This document shows, piece by piece, positions 34,722 through 43,772 of a DNA stretch of 64,000 nucleotides. A program made the position numbers and the translations under genes. The stretch spans positions 1 through 64,000 of the forward strand of contig NZ_VWXL01000108.1 in the NCBI RefSeq assembly GCF_009746625.1, given 5' to 3'. Each line of letters starts with the position of its first letter. The stretch's first letter is position 1. The DNA is from Caproicibacter fermentans. Lineage in GTDB: Bacteria; Bacillota; Clostridia; Oscillospirales; Acutalibacteraceae. The notes below the pieces were generated by a model that saw only the letters and a program-made list of their open reading frames with translations, was not told where the DNA came from and searched no databases.

Positions 34722-35993
34722 CTACTCCATATAATCAAATTCAACCCCGTAAATACTGACCGTGTCACCCTCATGAACTCCCTCTTTCCGCAGCGCATCA
34801 TCCACACCGGTATGAAGCAGCACTCTTTCGAAATAACGAAGAGAATCCACGTCGTCAAAGTTGACAGAGCGCAGGACCGGAATCAACCATTCGCCTTCCA
34901 CAACATAAACGCCATTGTTGTTTTCAACCTTCACTTCGTGCCGGCCGATCTCTTCAACCGGACGCTGCGGCTCAGGCTCCGGATCATAACGCAGCACCGG
35001 CGGAAGCTTCTGCAGTAGCTCATCGATCCGCTTCATAAGCGGATCCACCTGATAGCGGATTGCCGCCATCATCGGGAAAAATTCAAATCCCTGATTCTCG
35101 ACAAACGCTTTAAAATCCTGTATCTTGGTATCATCCGTCAGGTCGCATTTATTGCCGGCAACCAGCATCGGCCGTTTCGCAAGTTCCGGATTGAACTTTT
35201 TCAGTTCGGAATTGATGACCCGAAAATCCTCTTTCGGGTCGCGTCCTTCGCTTCCGGAGACGTCGACAATATGGATCAGCAGCCTGCACCGTTCCACATG
35301 CCGCAGAAACTGATGTCCCAATCCGGCTCCCTCGTTCGCCCCTTCAATCAGCCCCGGGATGTCGGCGATGACAAACGAGCGCTCCGGCCCCATGCGAACA
35401 ACGCCAAGAACCGGCGTAAGAGTGGTAAAATGGTAATCTGCAATTTGAGGCTTCGCCTCGCTGACAACGGAAACCAAAGTTGATTTCCCAACGTTCGGAA
35501 ATCCGACAAGTCCGACATCCGCAAGCAGTTTCAGCTCCAGCTGAACTTCGAACGCTTCACCCGGTACGCCGGGCTTTGAAAATCGGGGAGTTTGCCTGGT
35601 TGCCGTCGCAAAGTGGGAATTTCCCCAGCCGCCCCGGCCGCCCTTTGCAATAATCTGAGGCTCATCCGCCGAAAGGTCGGCAATCAGCCGCCCTGTTTGG
35701 GCGTCTTTCACAAGCGTGCCCCGCGGAACGCGGATGACCAGATCTTTGCCGCCCCGCCCGCTGCAGCGCTTTCCTGACCCGTTCTGTCCGTTTTCCGCCG
35801 CAAACTTTCTGCGGTAACGAAAATCGGACAGCGTTGATTGATTATCGTCCACCTGAAAAACAATGTCTCCGCCACGGCCGCCGTCGCCGCCGTCCGGACC
35901 GCCCGACGCGACATATTTTTCTCTGTGGAACGCGACGGCCCCGTCGCCTCCATCTCCCGCTTTTATATTGATTTTTGCGTGGTCTATAAACAT
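34722..35993 (-). CDS. obgE: Obg family GTPase
   Basis: A 423-residue ObgE/CgtA. The glycine-rich Obg fold occupies residues 1-158 (GDGGDGAVAFHREKY), the G domain carries GFPNVGKST (G1), DIPGLIEGA (G3) and GNKCDLT (G4), and a C-terminal OCT domain follows. It acts in 50S ribosome assembly and, in Bacillus, is needed for sporulation and stress signalling. In most Firmicutes it sits next to rplU-prp-rpmA, as here. Confidence 0.97.
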   Translation of the reverse strand: MFIDHAKINIKAGDGGDGAVAFHREKYVASGGPDGGDGGRGGDIVFQVDDNQSTLSDFRYRRKFAAENGQNGSGKRCSGRGGKDLVIRVPRGTLVKDAQTGRLIADLSADEPQIIAKGGRGGWGNSHFATATRQTPRFSKPGVPGEAFEVQLELKLLADVGLVGFPNVGKSTLVSVVSEAKPQIADYHFTTLTPVLGVVRMGPERSFVIADIPGLIEGANEGAGLGHQFLRHVERCRLLIHIVDVSGSEGRDPKEDFRVINSELKKFNPELAKRPMLVAGNKCDLTDDTKIQDFKAFVENQGFEFFPMMAAIRYQVDPLMKRIDELLQKLPPVLRYDPEPEPQRPVEEIGRHEVKVENNNGVYVVEGEWLIPVLRSVNFDDVDSLRYFERVLLHTGVDDALRKEGVHEGDTVSIYGVEFDYME

Positions 35994-36048
35994 AAGTGAA
36001 GCTCCTTTACTCCCGCTTCTGCCGGATCAACCATAACTTTCCAGTAGC

Positions 36049-36078
36049 AGTATACCATATTTTGCTCCATAATAGCAA
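36049..36078 (-). promoter_or_regulatory. Candidate promoter for obgE-mrnC-yitT
   Basis: On the minus strand TTGCTA (36073-36078), 18 bases, TATACT (36049-36054), directly after the rpmA terminator. Confidence 0.6.
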
Positions 36079-36110
36079 AAAAATCCCGGGTTTACCACCC
36101 GGGATCTTTT
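36075..36110. terminator. Terminator after rpmA
   Basis: ATCCCGGGT pairs with ACCCGGGAT around TTACC; A-runs and T-runs on both sides allow either direction. On the minus strand seven T residues follow the stem, ending the rplU-prp-rpmA unit. Confidence 0.85.
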
Positions 36111-36129
36111 TCTGTACCGTAAGGCGGAA

Positions 36130-36414
36130 TTACTGCTCCTCGGCATAAACGCTGACCTTTTTACGGTCGCGGTCGTAACGCTCGAATTTCACCTTGCCGT
36201 CAATCAGGGCAAACAGAGAATCATCGGAACCAATGCCGACATTGTTGCCCGGATGAATATGGGTACCGCGCTGTTTTACCAGAATATTGCCGGCCAGAAC
36301 AAACTGACCGTCACTGCGCTTCACGCCGAGGCGTTTAGACTCGGAATCACGGCCGTTCTTGGTGGAACCCATTCCTTTTTTATGAGCAAAAAGCTGAATG
36401 TTAATCTGCAGCAT
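36130..36414 (-). CDS. rpmA: 50S ribosomal protein L27, with cleavable N-terminal extension
   Basis: A 94-residue L27 precursor. The N-terminus [14 protein letters not shown] carries the Firmicute extension that is removed after LF to expose AHKKG, the part reaching the peptidyl-transferase centre. The rest ([20 protein letters not shown]) is standard L27. Removal is by Prp, encoded immediately upstream. Confidence 0.97.
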   Translation of the reverse strand: MLQINIQLFAHKKGMGSTKNGRDSESKRLGVKRSDGQFVLAGNILVKQRGTHIHPGNNVGIGSDDSLFALIDGKVKFERYDRDRKKVSVYAEEQ

Positions 36415-36417
36415 GCT

Positions 36418-36738
36418 TTACACCTCCGTATCAATGATCTGAATATTTTGAGGATACTGCTGACGGAGTGCCGTCAAATGAAGCCGCAGCCCCCTTAGTG
36501 GAACTTTACAGGCTTCGGCATCCTCCGAAGCAATTTTACAGTCCAAGTAACCGTCCTTTACGCACAGCGAAGCGTTCACTCCTACGACATCCGTAATCGT
36601 GTTTGCCGTAAGATAAGCCGCGGAAGATACCGCCGCACATACAATATCGTAACCCGCTTCGTCGGCTCCGGAATGGCCGCTGATACAAAAACCGGCGTTC
36701 TTCCCGTCGCGAAACGTAAAAAACTCAACACAAATCAT
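36418..36738 (-). CDS. prp: Ribosomal-processing cysteine protease Prp
   Basis: A 106-residue YsxB/Prp protease. The catalytic His is in ISGHSGADEAGYD and the Cys in IVCAAVSSAAYLT, both conserved. It cleaves the N-terminal extension of L27 and also lies between rplU and rpmA in other Firmicutes. The three genes are separated by 3-5 bases. Confidence 0.93.
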   Translation of the reverse strand: MICVEFFTFRDGKNAGFCISGHSGADEAGYDIVCAAVSSAAYLTANTITDVVGVNASLCVKDGYLDCKIASEDAEACKVPLRGLRLHLTALRQQYPQNIQIIDTEV

Positions 36739-36743
36739 AGGTT

Positions 36744-37052
36744 TCAGGCGTTGATTTCCGCAATCTGAACCTGAGTGTACGGCTGCCTGTGACCCATTTT
36801 GCGCTTTTCATTCTTTTTTGCCTTATAGGTAAAGACCGTAATCTTCTTCCCTTTGCCTTCTTTCAGTACTTTGCCCGTTACGGTGGCTCCGTCAAGATAC
36901 GGTGCTCCAACCTTTGCGCCATCCTCGCCGACAATGGCAAGTACCGGGAACTGAACCGTGGAATCTTTTTCCAGCGCAAGCTTTTCCACAAAAATGACAT
37001 CGTCCTTCTGGACTTTGTACTGCTTGCCGCCGGTCTCAATCACTGCAAACAT
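36744..37052 (-). CDS. rplU: 50S ribosomal protein L21
   Basis: A 102-residue L21, starting [18 protein letters not shown] and ending with the conserved [14 protein letters not shown] segment. It is the first gene of rplU-prp-rpmA and is preceded by a long leader. Confidence 0.97.
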   Translation of the reverse strand: MFAVIETGGKQYKVQKDDVIFVEKLALEKDSTVQFPVLAIVGEDGAKVGAPYLDGATVTGKVLKEGKGKKITVFTYKAKKNEKRKMGHRQPYTQVQIAEINA

Positions 37053-37133
37053 GAAATGTAGTTCCTGCCTTTTCTTAGTCTCGCTATTTACGGGCGGGTT
37101 TCCCTCTTAAAGCCCGGAATAAGCGGCCTATCT
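37053..37133 (-). ncRNA. Possible L21 leader (autoregulatory rplU 5' UTR)
   Basis: The 5' leader of about 80 bases contains paired GC blocks (CCGGGC with GCCCG, CCGCTTA and others) with a GGGAAACCCG turn. Firmicute rplU operons have a described L21 leader motif at this location, and length and position fit. I could not verify the full fold. Confidence 0.4.
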
Positions 37134-37162
37134 ATGGTATCATATTCCGTCAAATTTGTCAA
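37134..37162 (-). promoter_or_regulatory. Promoter for rplU-prp-rpmA
   Basis: On the minus strand TTGACA (37157-37162), 17 bases, TACCAT (37134-37139), immediately after the ispA stop codon. Confidence 0.7.
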
Positions 37163-37173
37163 TGAAACCTGCA

Positions 37174-38061
37174 TCAATTTTTCCTGGAGGAAAGTGCAAT
37201 GGCCAGTTCGCGCAAATAATCTCCCCGTGCGCCGAAGCAGGAAAGCGCTGCCGTCGCCTCATCGGTCAGACTCTGTACAAGGGCGCGGGCCTTCTCCATG
37301 CCGAGGATGGATACATAAGTGCTTTTCCCATTTTCCAGATCGCTTCCAATCGGTTTGCCAAGCGAGTCCTGCTCGCCTTCCACGTCGAGGATATCGTCCT
37401 GAATCTGAAATGCAAGACCGATCGACTTGGCGTATTTTTCAGCCGCATGCAGTTTTTCCTCCTCTGCATCAGCAAGAACGCAGCCCATTTTTGCGGCCGC
37501 CACGATGAGTGTGCCCGTTTTGCACTCATCCATGTAAATCAGAGTATCGGCCGGTATTTTCTGGTCCTCGCTTTGCAGGTCGATCATCTGCCCGCCCGCC
37601 ATTCCGTAGGCGCCGGAGGCCCTTGCCAGAATACCGGCCGCCCGCGCAGCACGCTGCGGGCCGACTGAAGCAATGCTGTCTTGCGAGAGCATGGTTTCAA
37701 AGGCCATTGTCAAAAGCGCGTCCCCCGCCAGCAAAGCCCGGGCCTCTCCAAACACAACATGATTTGACGGTTTCCCCCGGCGCATGGAGTCGTCGTCCAT
37801 ACAGGGAAGGTCGTCGTGGATCAGCGAATAGGTATGGATCATTTCGAGAGCACAGGCAAACGGAATCGCGGATTCCTGGTCGCCCCCGCAAGCGCCGCAG
37901 AATTCCAGAAGCAGAATCGGCCGGATCCGTTTGCCGCCCAACAGAAGGCTGTATCGCATTGCCTGAAACAGCCCGCCCTGCAACAGCTTTTCCTCCGGAA
38001 CATACTTCTCAAGTCCCGCCTGAATCGCTTCGGCGTAATTCCGCGGTTCAATCCTGCTCAT
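37174..38061 (-). CDS. ispA: Polyprenyl (farnesyl) diphosphate synthase
   Basis: A 295-residue prenyl transferase. The first Asp-rich motif is DDLPCMDDDSMRRG and the second DDILDVEG; LLLGGKRIRP binds the homoallylic substrate. Length and motifs fit short-chain (C15) IspA. It supplies farnesyl-PP for undecaprenyl phosphate. It overlaps xseB by 14 bases, as in many bacteria where xseB and ispA are joined. Confidence 0.92.
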   Translation of the reverse strand: MSRIEPRNYAEAIQAGLEKYVPEEKLLQGGLFQAMRYSLLLGGKRIRPILLLEFCGACGGDQESAIPFACALEMIHTYSLIHDDLPCMDDDSMRRGKPSNHVVFGEARALLAGDALLTMAFETMLSQDSIASVGPQRAARAAGILARASGAYGMAGGQMIDLQSEDQKIPADTLIYMDECKTGTLIVAAAKMGCVLADAEEEKLHAAEKYAKSIGLAFQIQDDILDVEGEQDSLGKPIGSDLENGKSTYVSILGMEKARALVQSLTDEATAALSCFGARGDYLRELAIALSSRKN

Positions 38062-38269
38062 CCGTTTTTCCTTCCTTTTGATCCATCTCCGTGATCTCCC
38101 GCACCTTTTGCTCGGCCTCGGTCAGCTTCCGGTAACAGAGCGAGGACAGGGCGGAACCTTCTTCAAAGAGTTTCAGGGATTCTTCCAGAGAGGTTTCCCC
38201 CGATTCCATCGTCCCGACGATTTCTTCCAACCTTGCTGCGGCTTCTTCAAAACTCAGCTTCTGTTTCAC
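38048..38269 (-). CDS. xseB: Exodeoxyribonuclease VII small subunit
   Basis: A 73-residue helical protein starting MKQKLSFEEAAARLEEIVG, with SLEESLKLFEEG, matching XseB. It overlaps xseA by 4 bases and ispA by 14, so all three are coupled. Confidence 0.94.
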   Translation of the reverse strand: MKQKLSFEEAAARLEEIVGTMESGETSLEESLKLFEEGSALSSLCYRKLTEAEQKVREITEMDQKEGKTDEQD

Positions 38270-39507
38270 AGCACTCCAGCCTCCGATCGTTTCTTTTTTC
38301 TCATGCGGACATTTTCCACCACACAGTCAATATTGCCGTCGTTCATTTTCATGGAAAGAAATTCGCCCTTCCTTACTTTGGAAGCACTGCCGATCGGGCT
38401 CCCGTTCTCATCACAGGCCACCGCGTATCCACGCGACAGCACGGCAAGAGGACTGAGTGCGTTCAATCGCCCGCTTTCAGATGACAAAATAGTATGGCAG
38501 CTCTGTATTTTCCGGGACATATGACCGTTCAACGCGGAAGAAAACTGTGTGATTACCTGCTTTCTCTGTTCCAGCCGCTCTGCCGGGTTGCGAAAAACAC
38601 CGCTGTCGGAAAGCTGGTCGATCCGCCGGCCCGCGTCGGAGAGGACGGACTCAATCGCCTGATTAAGACGCTGTCTCATACCGCGAAGCTCCGCTGCCAG
38701 CTCCATTCTGTCGGGGACCGCCAATTCCGCCGCCGCGGAAGGCGTCGGTGCCCGCAGGTCGGCGGCAAAATCACAAATCGTGAAATCCGTTTCGTGCCCG
38801 ACCGCGGAAATCACCGGAATATGGGAGGCCGCAACCGCACGGGCGACCGATTCCTCATTAAACGGCCACAAATCTTCCAGTGAACCTCCGCCCCGCCCGA
38901 CGATCAACACATCGGCGCAGTTCAAGCGATTGAACCGTTCAACCGCATCGGCGATCTGGGGCGCGGCCTCCGTCCCCTGAACCGCCACAGGACAAAAAAC
39001 AATTTCAGCCGCCGGGTATCTTCGGCCCAGCACCGTAAGAATATCATGTACCGCAGCGCCGGAGGGCGAAGTGATGACTCCGATTCTTTCCGGATATTTC
39101 GGGATCTGCTTTTTCTTTCCGAATAAACCCTCGGCCTCCAGTTTTCTTTTTAACTGTTCAAACGCAATGCTCAAAGCGCCGACTCCGTCGGGCTGCAGAT
39201 CTTCAATGTAAAGCTGATATTGACCGGTCGCCTCATAAACGCTTACACGGCCCCGGGCAATTACTTTCATGCCGTCCTCCGGCACAAACCGCAGGCGCTC
39301 CGTATAACGCGCAAACATCACCGCTTTTATGACGCTCTTTTCATCCTTTAACGACAGATATAAATGGCCTGAGCGATAATAATTTTTGAAATTTGAAATT
39401 TCTCCCGAGACAAAAACCTGCGTCAGATGCGGATCCTGTTCAAAAACGGAACGAATGTACGTATTCAGCTGCGTAACGCTCAAAACCATCGGCGTAATCC
39501 GGTTCAC
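38266..39507 (-). CDS. xseA: Exodeoxyribonuclease VII large subunit
   Basis: A 413-residue XseA. The N-terminal OB fold (SVTQLNTYIRSVFEQD...VFVSGEISNFK) is followed by the catalytic domain with VITSPSGAAVHDILTVLGRR and VGRGGGSLEDLWPFNEE. I use the GTG at 39507, nine bases after AAGG, whose TGA overlap with the upstream gene gives a GTGA junction. It degrades single-stranded DNA with XseB. Confidence 0.94.
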   Translation of the reverse strand: MNRITPMVLSVTQLNTYIRSVFEQDPHLTQVFVSGEISNFKNYYRSGHLYLSLKDEKSVIKAVMFARYTERLRFVPEDGMKVIARGRVSVYEATGQYQLYIEDLQPDGVGALSIAFEQLKRKLEAEGLFGKKKQIPKYPERIGVITSPSGAAVHDILTVLGRRYPAAEIVFCPVAVQGTEAAPQIADAVERFNRLNCADVLIVGRGGGSLEDLWPFNEESVARAVAASHIPVISAVGHETDFTICDFAADLRAPTPSAAAELAVPDRMELAAELRGMRQRLNQAIESVLSDAGRRIDQLSDSGVFRNPAERLEQRKQVITQFSSALNGHMSRKIQSCHTILSSESGRLNALSPLAVLSRGYAVACDENGSPIGSASKVRKGEFLSMKMNDGNIDCVVENVRMRKKKRSEAGVL

Positions 39508-40436
39508 TGCAAATAACCTTCTTTCCACGCGGCAAGCACGGCGATCCCGGCGGCATTGTCACAGGAATATTCGGGCTCAGCAAAAAATGCTCCGTACTTT
39601 TTTTCCAGTGCGATTCGAAGAATGCCGTCGCTCATGACGCCGCCCGCAAATACAAGAGGAAGTTCCCCGTACTGCTTTAAAAGGACTTCCGCCATTCCGT
39701 CCAATGCCGCCAGAATGGAAGCGAGGCAGAACGCGGCAATCTCTTCTTTCGGCGTGCCCCTGTCAAGCATGGCCCTGCAGCGGTTTTCAATCCCGGAGAG
39801 CGAACAGTCCGCCCCCTTTAAAGTTGCCCGAACGGCTGAAGGGCGTTTTACTCTGCCGGCGAGCGCCTCCAGTTCCTTTCCTGCAGGAAAAGGGAGTCCA
39901 AGCATGGCGCCGACCCGGTCAACTGCCTGTCCGCCTTTCAGGTCCAGCGACCTGGCTACGATTTCAGTCTGAAAAACCTGTTTTTTTTCCGGCGTTGCCA
40001 GCACGGCTTCCGTCGTTCCTCCGGAAACGTGAAACGCAAGAAACCGCGTCTTAAGAAGATCGACTTTACCCGCAGAATACAGTGCCGCGGCAATATGCCC
40101 CTGCTGATGGGAAAACAAATGTAGCGGCAACCGGCAGACCTGGGAAATTGCTTTCGCAGACCCAAGGCCGGCAAGGAAGCAGGGCATATAGGAACTCTCC
40201 ATGCTTCTCGGCCGGTCGGACGCTCCAACCGCCTCGATTTCCGAATCAGCAAGAGAAAGCGCGGAGAGCACCTGCGGCAGTTGGACCACATGATGAAAAA
40301 CAGCGTCGCTCTGGCGGAGGCCCAGTTCTCCTTTCTTCACCGGCAGCGGCATTTTATTCTGGCTGACTACTCCGTCATTCCAGAGAGCCGCGGAGGTCGT
40401 ATAGTTACTGGTGTCGATTCCCAATACGCTAGGCAT
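39504..40436 (-). CDS. TsaD/Kae1-like protein (peptidase M22 paralogue)
   Basis: A 310-residue ASKHA-fold protein similar to TsaD. GIDTSNYTTSAAL opens it, FSHQQGHIAAAL carries both TsaD-type iron His ligands, HVSGGTTEAVL is the phosphate loop and DNAAGIAVLA the final Asp. It is a Clostridia paralogue placed between nusB and xseA, distinct from the main tsaD, which is usually beside tsaB/tsaE. Whether it modifies tRNA (t6A) is unknown. The reading frame is intact. Confidence 0.8.
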   Translation of the reverse strand: MPSVLGIDTSNYTTSAALWNDGVVSQNKMPLPVKKGELGLRQSDAVFHHVVQLPQVLSALSLADSEIEAVGASDRPRSMESSYMPCFLAGLGSAKAISQVCRLPLHLFSHQQGHIAAALYSAGKVDLLKTRFLAFHVSGGTTEAVLATPEKKQVFQTEIVARSLDLKGGQAVDRVGAMLGLPFPAGKELEALAGRVKRPSAVRATLKGADCSLSGIENRCRAMLDRGTPKEEIAAFCLASILAALDGMAEVLLKQYGELPLVFAGGVMSDGILRIALEKKYGAFFAEPEYSCDNAAGIAVLAAWKEGYLQ

Positions 40437-40836
40437 GTTCCGCTTCCTGTGTCTTTGCCAGCGAACCCAGGACTCCGTTTACAAACGGTGCGTCTTCGGC
40501 GGTTCCATATTTCTTGGCGAGCTCGACCGCCTCGTTGATGGATACACTGATTGGAATATCTTTTTCATATAACATCTCATATACTGCTAGGCGCAGAATG
40601 GAGAGGGACACCTTTGAAAGGCGGCTGACTTTCCACCCGCGGGTAAAACTTTCGATTGTTTCATCCAGCGTCGATTCGTTTGTCTGCACGTTCGCCGCGA
40701 CCGTTTCCGCAAAATCGTCGATAGGAAAGTCACCGGCCTCGTTTGCGGCGGTTACGACGTCGTCTATGTTTTCATGGTTGATGCTCCTTGCAAAAATCAG
40801 AGCAAAAGCCTGCTCGCGCGCTTCGCGTCTTTTCAT
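40429..40836 (-). CDS. nusB: Transcription antitermination protein NusB
   Basis: A 135-residue helical NusB. MKRREAREQAFALIFA and the C-terminal INEAVELAKKYGTAEDAPFVNG-type motif (kept short: AVELAKKYGTAED) identify it. It binds boxA RNA with S10 and supports rRNA synthesis. The ATG follows GGGGGA by five bases; the longer frame is not supported. It overlaps the M22 gene by 8 bases. Confidence 0.95.
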   Translation of the reverse strand: MKRREAREQAFALIFARSINHENIDDVVTAANEAGDFPIDDFAETVAANVQTNESTLDETIESFTRGWKVSRLSKVSLSILRLAVYEMLYEKDIPISVSINEAVELAKKYGTAEDAPFVNGVLGSLAKTQEAEHA

Positions 40837-40865
40837 TGATTTCCCCCGTGAGTTTATAGTTTCGA

Positions 40866-40893
40866 AGAAAAACCCTCCACACTGTGGAGGGTT
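40866..40893 (-). terminator. Terminator after spoIIIAH
   Basis: AACCCTCCAC pairs with GTGGAGGGTT around a 3-base loop, then five T residues on the minus strand. It separates the spoIIIA operon from nusB, which then needs its own promoter. Confidence 0.85.
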
Positions 40894-40951
40894 CAACCCG
40901 TTTACCGATCATCCACGGGAATTATTATACCACATTTGCCTGCGAACACAA

Positions 40952-41530
40952 CTATTCGCATTCAACAATCTTGATTTTATCATAGGAAATACCGGCCTGA
41001 TCGGCAACAATATCCCGGACCACGATCGCGTCGTTCTGCGTATTGGTCTTGGTCTTTACGACGACGCTGCATTCTTCATTCTGCAGGAATACGACGCAGT
41101 CGTCAAAACCTTTCGCCTTAATCAGATTTTCGATCTCAGTTTCCTTCACGATGTTCTGGGCAATCGTGTTCGCCTGCGACACAGCCGTTTGCTTTGCCGC
41201 GTCTGTTTCTCCGGCGCCGCTTACAACCTTTTGCAGCATTTCAACGGATTCGTCCCGGGCTTTTTCCCGCGTAAGTCTCGCGGATGCGAAATAGTCGTCT
41301 CCCGCGACGCTCGCGCTGGTATCGACCGCCGAAGAATTTTCGCCGGAACTTGCGCCGCTTTCGTTTCCGGACGCGTTGACCAGCAGAGTTTCACCCAGCT
41401 CCCGTCCGGACGTGACGGCATTCGTCGCGGAAAGCTGCGTATTCCCCGACAGCGCCCAGTTCAGATAGACGGCCGCCCCCAGCGCAACAACCAAAGACGC
41501 AAGAACGAGCTGCCGTTTGCCCATTGTCAT
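40952..41530 (-). CDS. spoIIIAH: Stage III sporulation protein AH
   Basis: A 192-residue bitopic protein with one N-terminal helix (QLVLASLVVALGAAVYLNWAL), a Ser/Asn-rich linker and a C-terminal YscJ/FliF-like ring-building domain (residues ~115-190). In Bacillus it spans from the mother cell to forespore SpoIIQ. No spoIIQ gene is identified in the window, although the M23 gene at 26.3 kb is an architectural relative. Last gene of the operon. Confidence 0.93.
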   Translation of the reverse strand: MTMGKRQLVLASLVVALGAAVYLNWALSGNTQLSATNAVTSGRELGETLLVNASGNESGASSGENSSAVDTSASVAGDDYFASARLTREKARDESVEMLQKVVSGAGETDAAKQTAVSQANTIAQNIVKETEIENLIKAKGFDDCVVFLQNEECSVVVKTKTNTQNDAIVVRDIVADQAGISYDKIKIVECE

Positions 41531-41552
41531 AATCGAATTCCCCCTGTTTTCT

Positions 41553-42143
41553 TTATTTTGCTTTTATGACGCATACCCGTACGGAAGAGATATCGAGAGC
41601 CGTCGTGACGGCGTCGATGACGCTCTGCTGTACCACCGGGTTTCCGCCGCCGTCGCAGACCACAACGACGCCCTTGACAACCGGCTGGATCTCGGTTACC
41701 GCAAGCGCCTGTTCGGAACCGTCGGCGCCTTTCACCAGAATGTAATTGGTCTCGTTGCTTTGATCCGTTTCATTTCTGGTCGTGCCGTCCGACTGGTCCT
41801 TCGTCGTCTGGCCGCTGGCCTTTTCTTCTTTTGCGTAAACCGACTGCTTTGTCTGTTCCAGGGTCACCATGACGTTCGCGCTGCCGACCCCCTGAATTTT
41901 TGTAATCAGCTCCGTCAGTTCAGTTTCAAGATGTGTCTCGTATTCCTCCGCCGTATAAGTTTTTGATGGCGAGACCGCTGTTTGCTGCGTCTTCCCGCTG
42001 TTTGTCAGAAATCCGGAAAGAAAAATGAGCGCGATTCCAACCAGACCGGCGCCAAGAATAATTTTACGGTAATTTTCATTCTCTGCCAAAAGGTCCAACA
42101 GACCGGTTCCCCGGGCTTTTCCCTCTTTTTCGTCACCCTTCAT
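41553..42143 (-). CDS. spoIIIAG: Stage III sporulation protein AG
   Basis: A 196-residue protein with a cytosolic N-terminus, one helix (KIILGAGLVGIALIFLSGF) and an extracellular domain that forms the large SpoIIIAG ring in Bacillus (LIKTIQGVGSANVMVTLEQT region). The ATG of MKGDEKEG follows GGAGG by nine bases and overlaps spoIIIAF by 11 bases. Confidence 0.92.
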   Translation of the reverse strand: MKGDEKEGKARGTGLLDLLAENENYRKIILGAGLVGIALIFLSGFLTNSGKTQQTAVSPSKTYTAEEYETHLETELTELITKIQGVGSANVMVTLEQTKQSVYAKEEKASGQTTKDQSDGTTRNETDQSNETNYILVKGADGSEQALAVTEIQPVVKGVVVVCDGGGNPVVQQSVIDAVTTALDISSVRVCVIKAK

Positions 42144-42612
42144 TGGAAACGACCTCCGTTTTGATTCCCAGCGTCTTTTCCAGCGCGGACGAAACACCGG
42201 CGCGTCCGGATGCTGCTTCCCCGTCAACGGTTACAATTACTTTATTAATTGATATGCTGCCGTTTTCATCCGTATCCATAATCACCTGAACATTTTTACA
42301 GTTTATCCCCATTCTCTTTAATTCCGAGTGGACCAATCCGGTAATACTCTGCTGCGCGGCGTCCTCATACTGCCGGTCCACCGTGGACTTCAGCCGTTCA
42401 TTTTCTTTTGCCGGATGACTTTCCGTTGCCAGACCGGCCCGAATCTGCGGAACAGCCTTGGAGATTGGAGCAGCAAGAGCACAAATGATAAAAGCGCCGA
42501 TGACAAACTTCGCCATTCGTTCCATGGAACCGTTCGGGACAAGGCTCTGAAGCATGGCGGCGGACAGAGCGGCAAGGCAAATTACCGTCGCCCATTCCCT
42601 GACCCCGTTCAT
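42133..42612 (-). CDS. spoIIIAF: Stage III sporulation protein AF
   Basis: A 159-residue protein with two N-terminal helices and a C-terminal soluble domain resembling a ring-building motif. The ATG overlaps the spoIIIAE stop (ATGA). Position in the operon gives the identity more firmly than the sequence, which diverges quickly. Confidence 0.9.
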   Translation of the reverse strand: MNGVREWATVICLAALSAAMLQSLVPNGSMERMAKFVIGAFIICALAAPISKAVPQIRAGLATESHPAKENERLKSTVDRQYEDAAQQSITGLVHSELKRMGINCKNVQVIMDTDENGSISINKVIVTVDGEAASGRAGVSSALEKTLGIKTEVVSNEG

Positions 42613-43769
42613 TTCACGCCCCCGACAACAAGCATGATGACTGTTGAGATAATCAGGATCATCATGCTGCAAAGCAGGACCGCCAACATTGTTGACACTA
42701 CGTCCGATGAGGCTTTCAGCAGCGAGGAGATCTCATTCAGGTCAAAAATCTGTCCGATGCCCGCGCACAGATTCAGCGTGAGGATCCAGATCATACATTC
42801 CGCGATAATCGGCAGAAAGATAAAGATCCCGGCAAGAAGCCCAAATGCGCTGACACCGGATTTCAGTAATTTGACACAGCCTGTTACGGTCTGCAGGGCC
42901 TCGCCAAGCGCATTGCCGACCACCGGGACAAAACTGCTGACGACAAACTTAGCGGCTTTCGAGCCCGTGTTGTCCAGCGACGACGCAACAATGGAATGCA
43001 TGGTGATCAGGCTGGTGAACAGCGTCATGCACAGCCCCATGATCCATTTGACCATCTTATTGAGTGCAGCGCACAGCCCGCTCAGATTAATGCCGGGAGA
43101 AACCGCCGATACAATCGACAGTGCCAAAAATATATTCAGCATCGGAATAAAAAAGGTCGTTGACAGAATGGAAATCGCATTTCCGGCGGCAAGCATCAGG
43201 ATATGGTACGACCCGGCGGAAACCGGCTGCCCCGCCGCGATCATGATTCCGGTAAGGACCGGAATGCAGGCCAGCAGAAACCCGGAGGCGGCGTTCAGCA
43301 CATCCGCGGCGTCGTGGATACAGGATACAATCGGAGTAACCACGATCGTGCAGATGCAGAGCGTCCCGACCATTCCGATTACCCCGCCCATCGGCTTTTC
43401 GCCGAAGGACAGCTTCATCCCGTTCAAAAGCGCGCAGAGCAGAATCACCGCAAGTACGCCGCATAGAATTTTTAATGGATTTTTAGCCTGTCCTGTAAAT
43501 ACGCTTAAGATTTTCTGAAAGTAATTCTGAGGTGAAATAGAGGTGATGGTATTCCAGTCCGTTCCTTCCACCCCAAGATCGCCCAATAATTTTTTTGTTT
43601 CCGGAGACAAGCTGTCCGGTAACTCATCCGCTCCGCTCTGCTTCAGCTGGTCCTCATAAAACTCCTCCGTCAGCTGAGGCAGCCCGGATTCCGTCGCCGC
43701 CGCGAACACCGGATGTGAAAATACAATCGCGGCGGCAACCGCAATGATCAGGCAGACTGCTTTTTTCAT
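42609..43769 (-). CDS. spoIIIAE: Stage III sporulation protein AE
   Basis: A 386-residue polytopic protein with a signal-like N-terminus (IIAVAAAIVFSHPVFA) and about eight helices. It is the conserved membrane core of the mother-cell SpoIIIA channel. TNLCAGIGQIFDLNEIS-like text near the C-terminus is family-typical. It lies 3 bases after spoIIIAD. Confidence 0.94.
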   Translation of the reverse strand: MKKAVCLIIAVAAAIVFSHPVFAAATESGLPQLTEEFYEDQLKQSGADELPDSLSPETKKLLGDLGVEGTDWNTITSISPQNYFQKILSVFTGQAKNPLKILCGVLAVILLCALLNGMKLSFGEKPMGGVIGMVGTLCICTIVVTPIVSCIHDAADVLNAASGFLLACIPVLTGIMIAAGQPVSAGSYHILMLAAGNAISILSTTFFIPMLNIFLALSIVSAVSPGINLSGLCAALNKMVKWIMGLCMTLFTSLITMHSIVASSLDNTGSKAAKFVVSSFVPVVGNALGEALQTVTGCVKLLKSGVSAFGLLAGIFIFLPIIAECMIWILTLNLCAGIGQIFDLNEISSLLKASSDVVSTMLAVLLCSMMILIISTVIMLVVGGVK

Positions 43770-43772
43770 TCT

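Noticed and set aside
40514-41569. Plus-strand frame of 351 codons across nusB and spoIIIAH
   Set aside because: Shadow of two genes with clear family motifs on the minus strand; no signals of its own.
42328-43518. Long plus-strand frame (396 codons) opposite spoIIIAE/AF
   Set aside because: It is antisense to well-recognised genes, has no homology and no suitable ribosome site; codon bias on the minus strand creates long open antisense frames.
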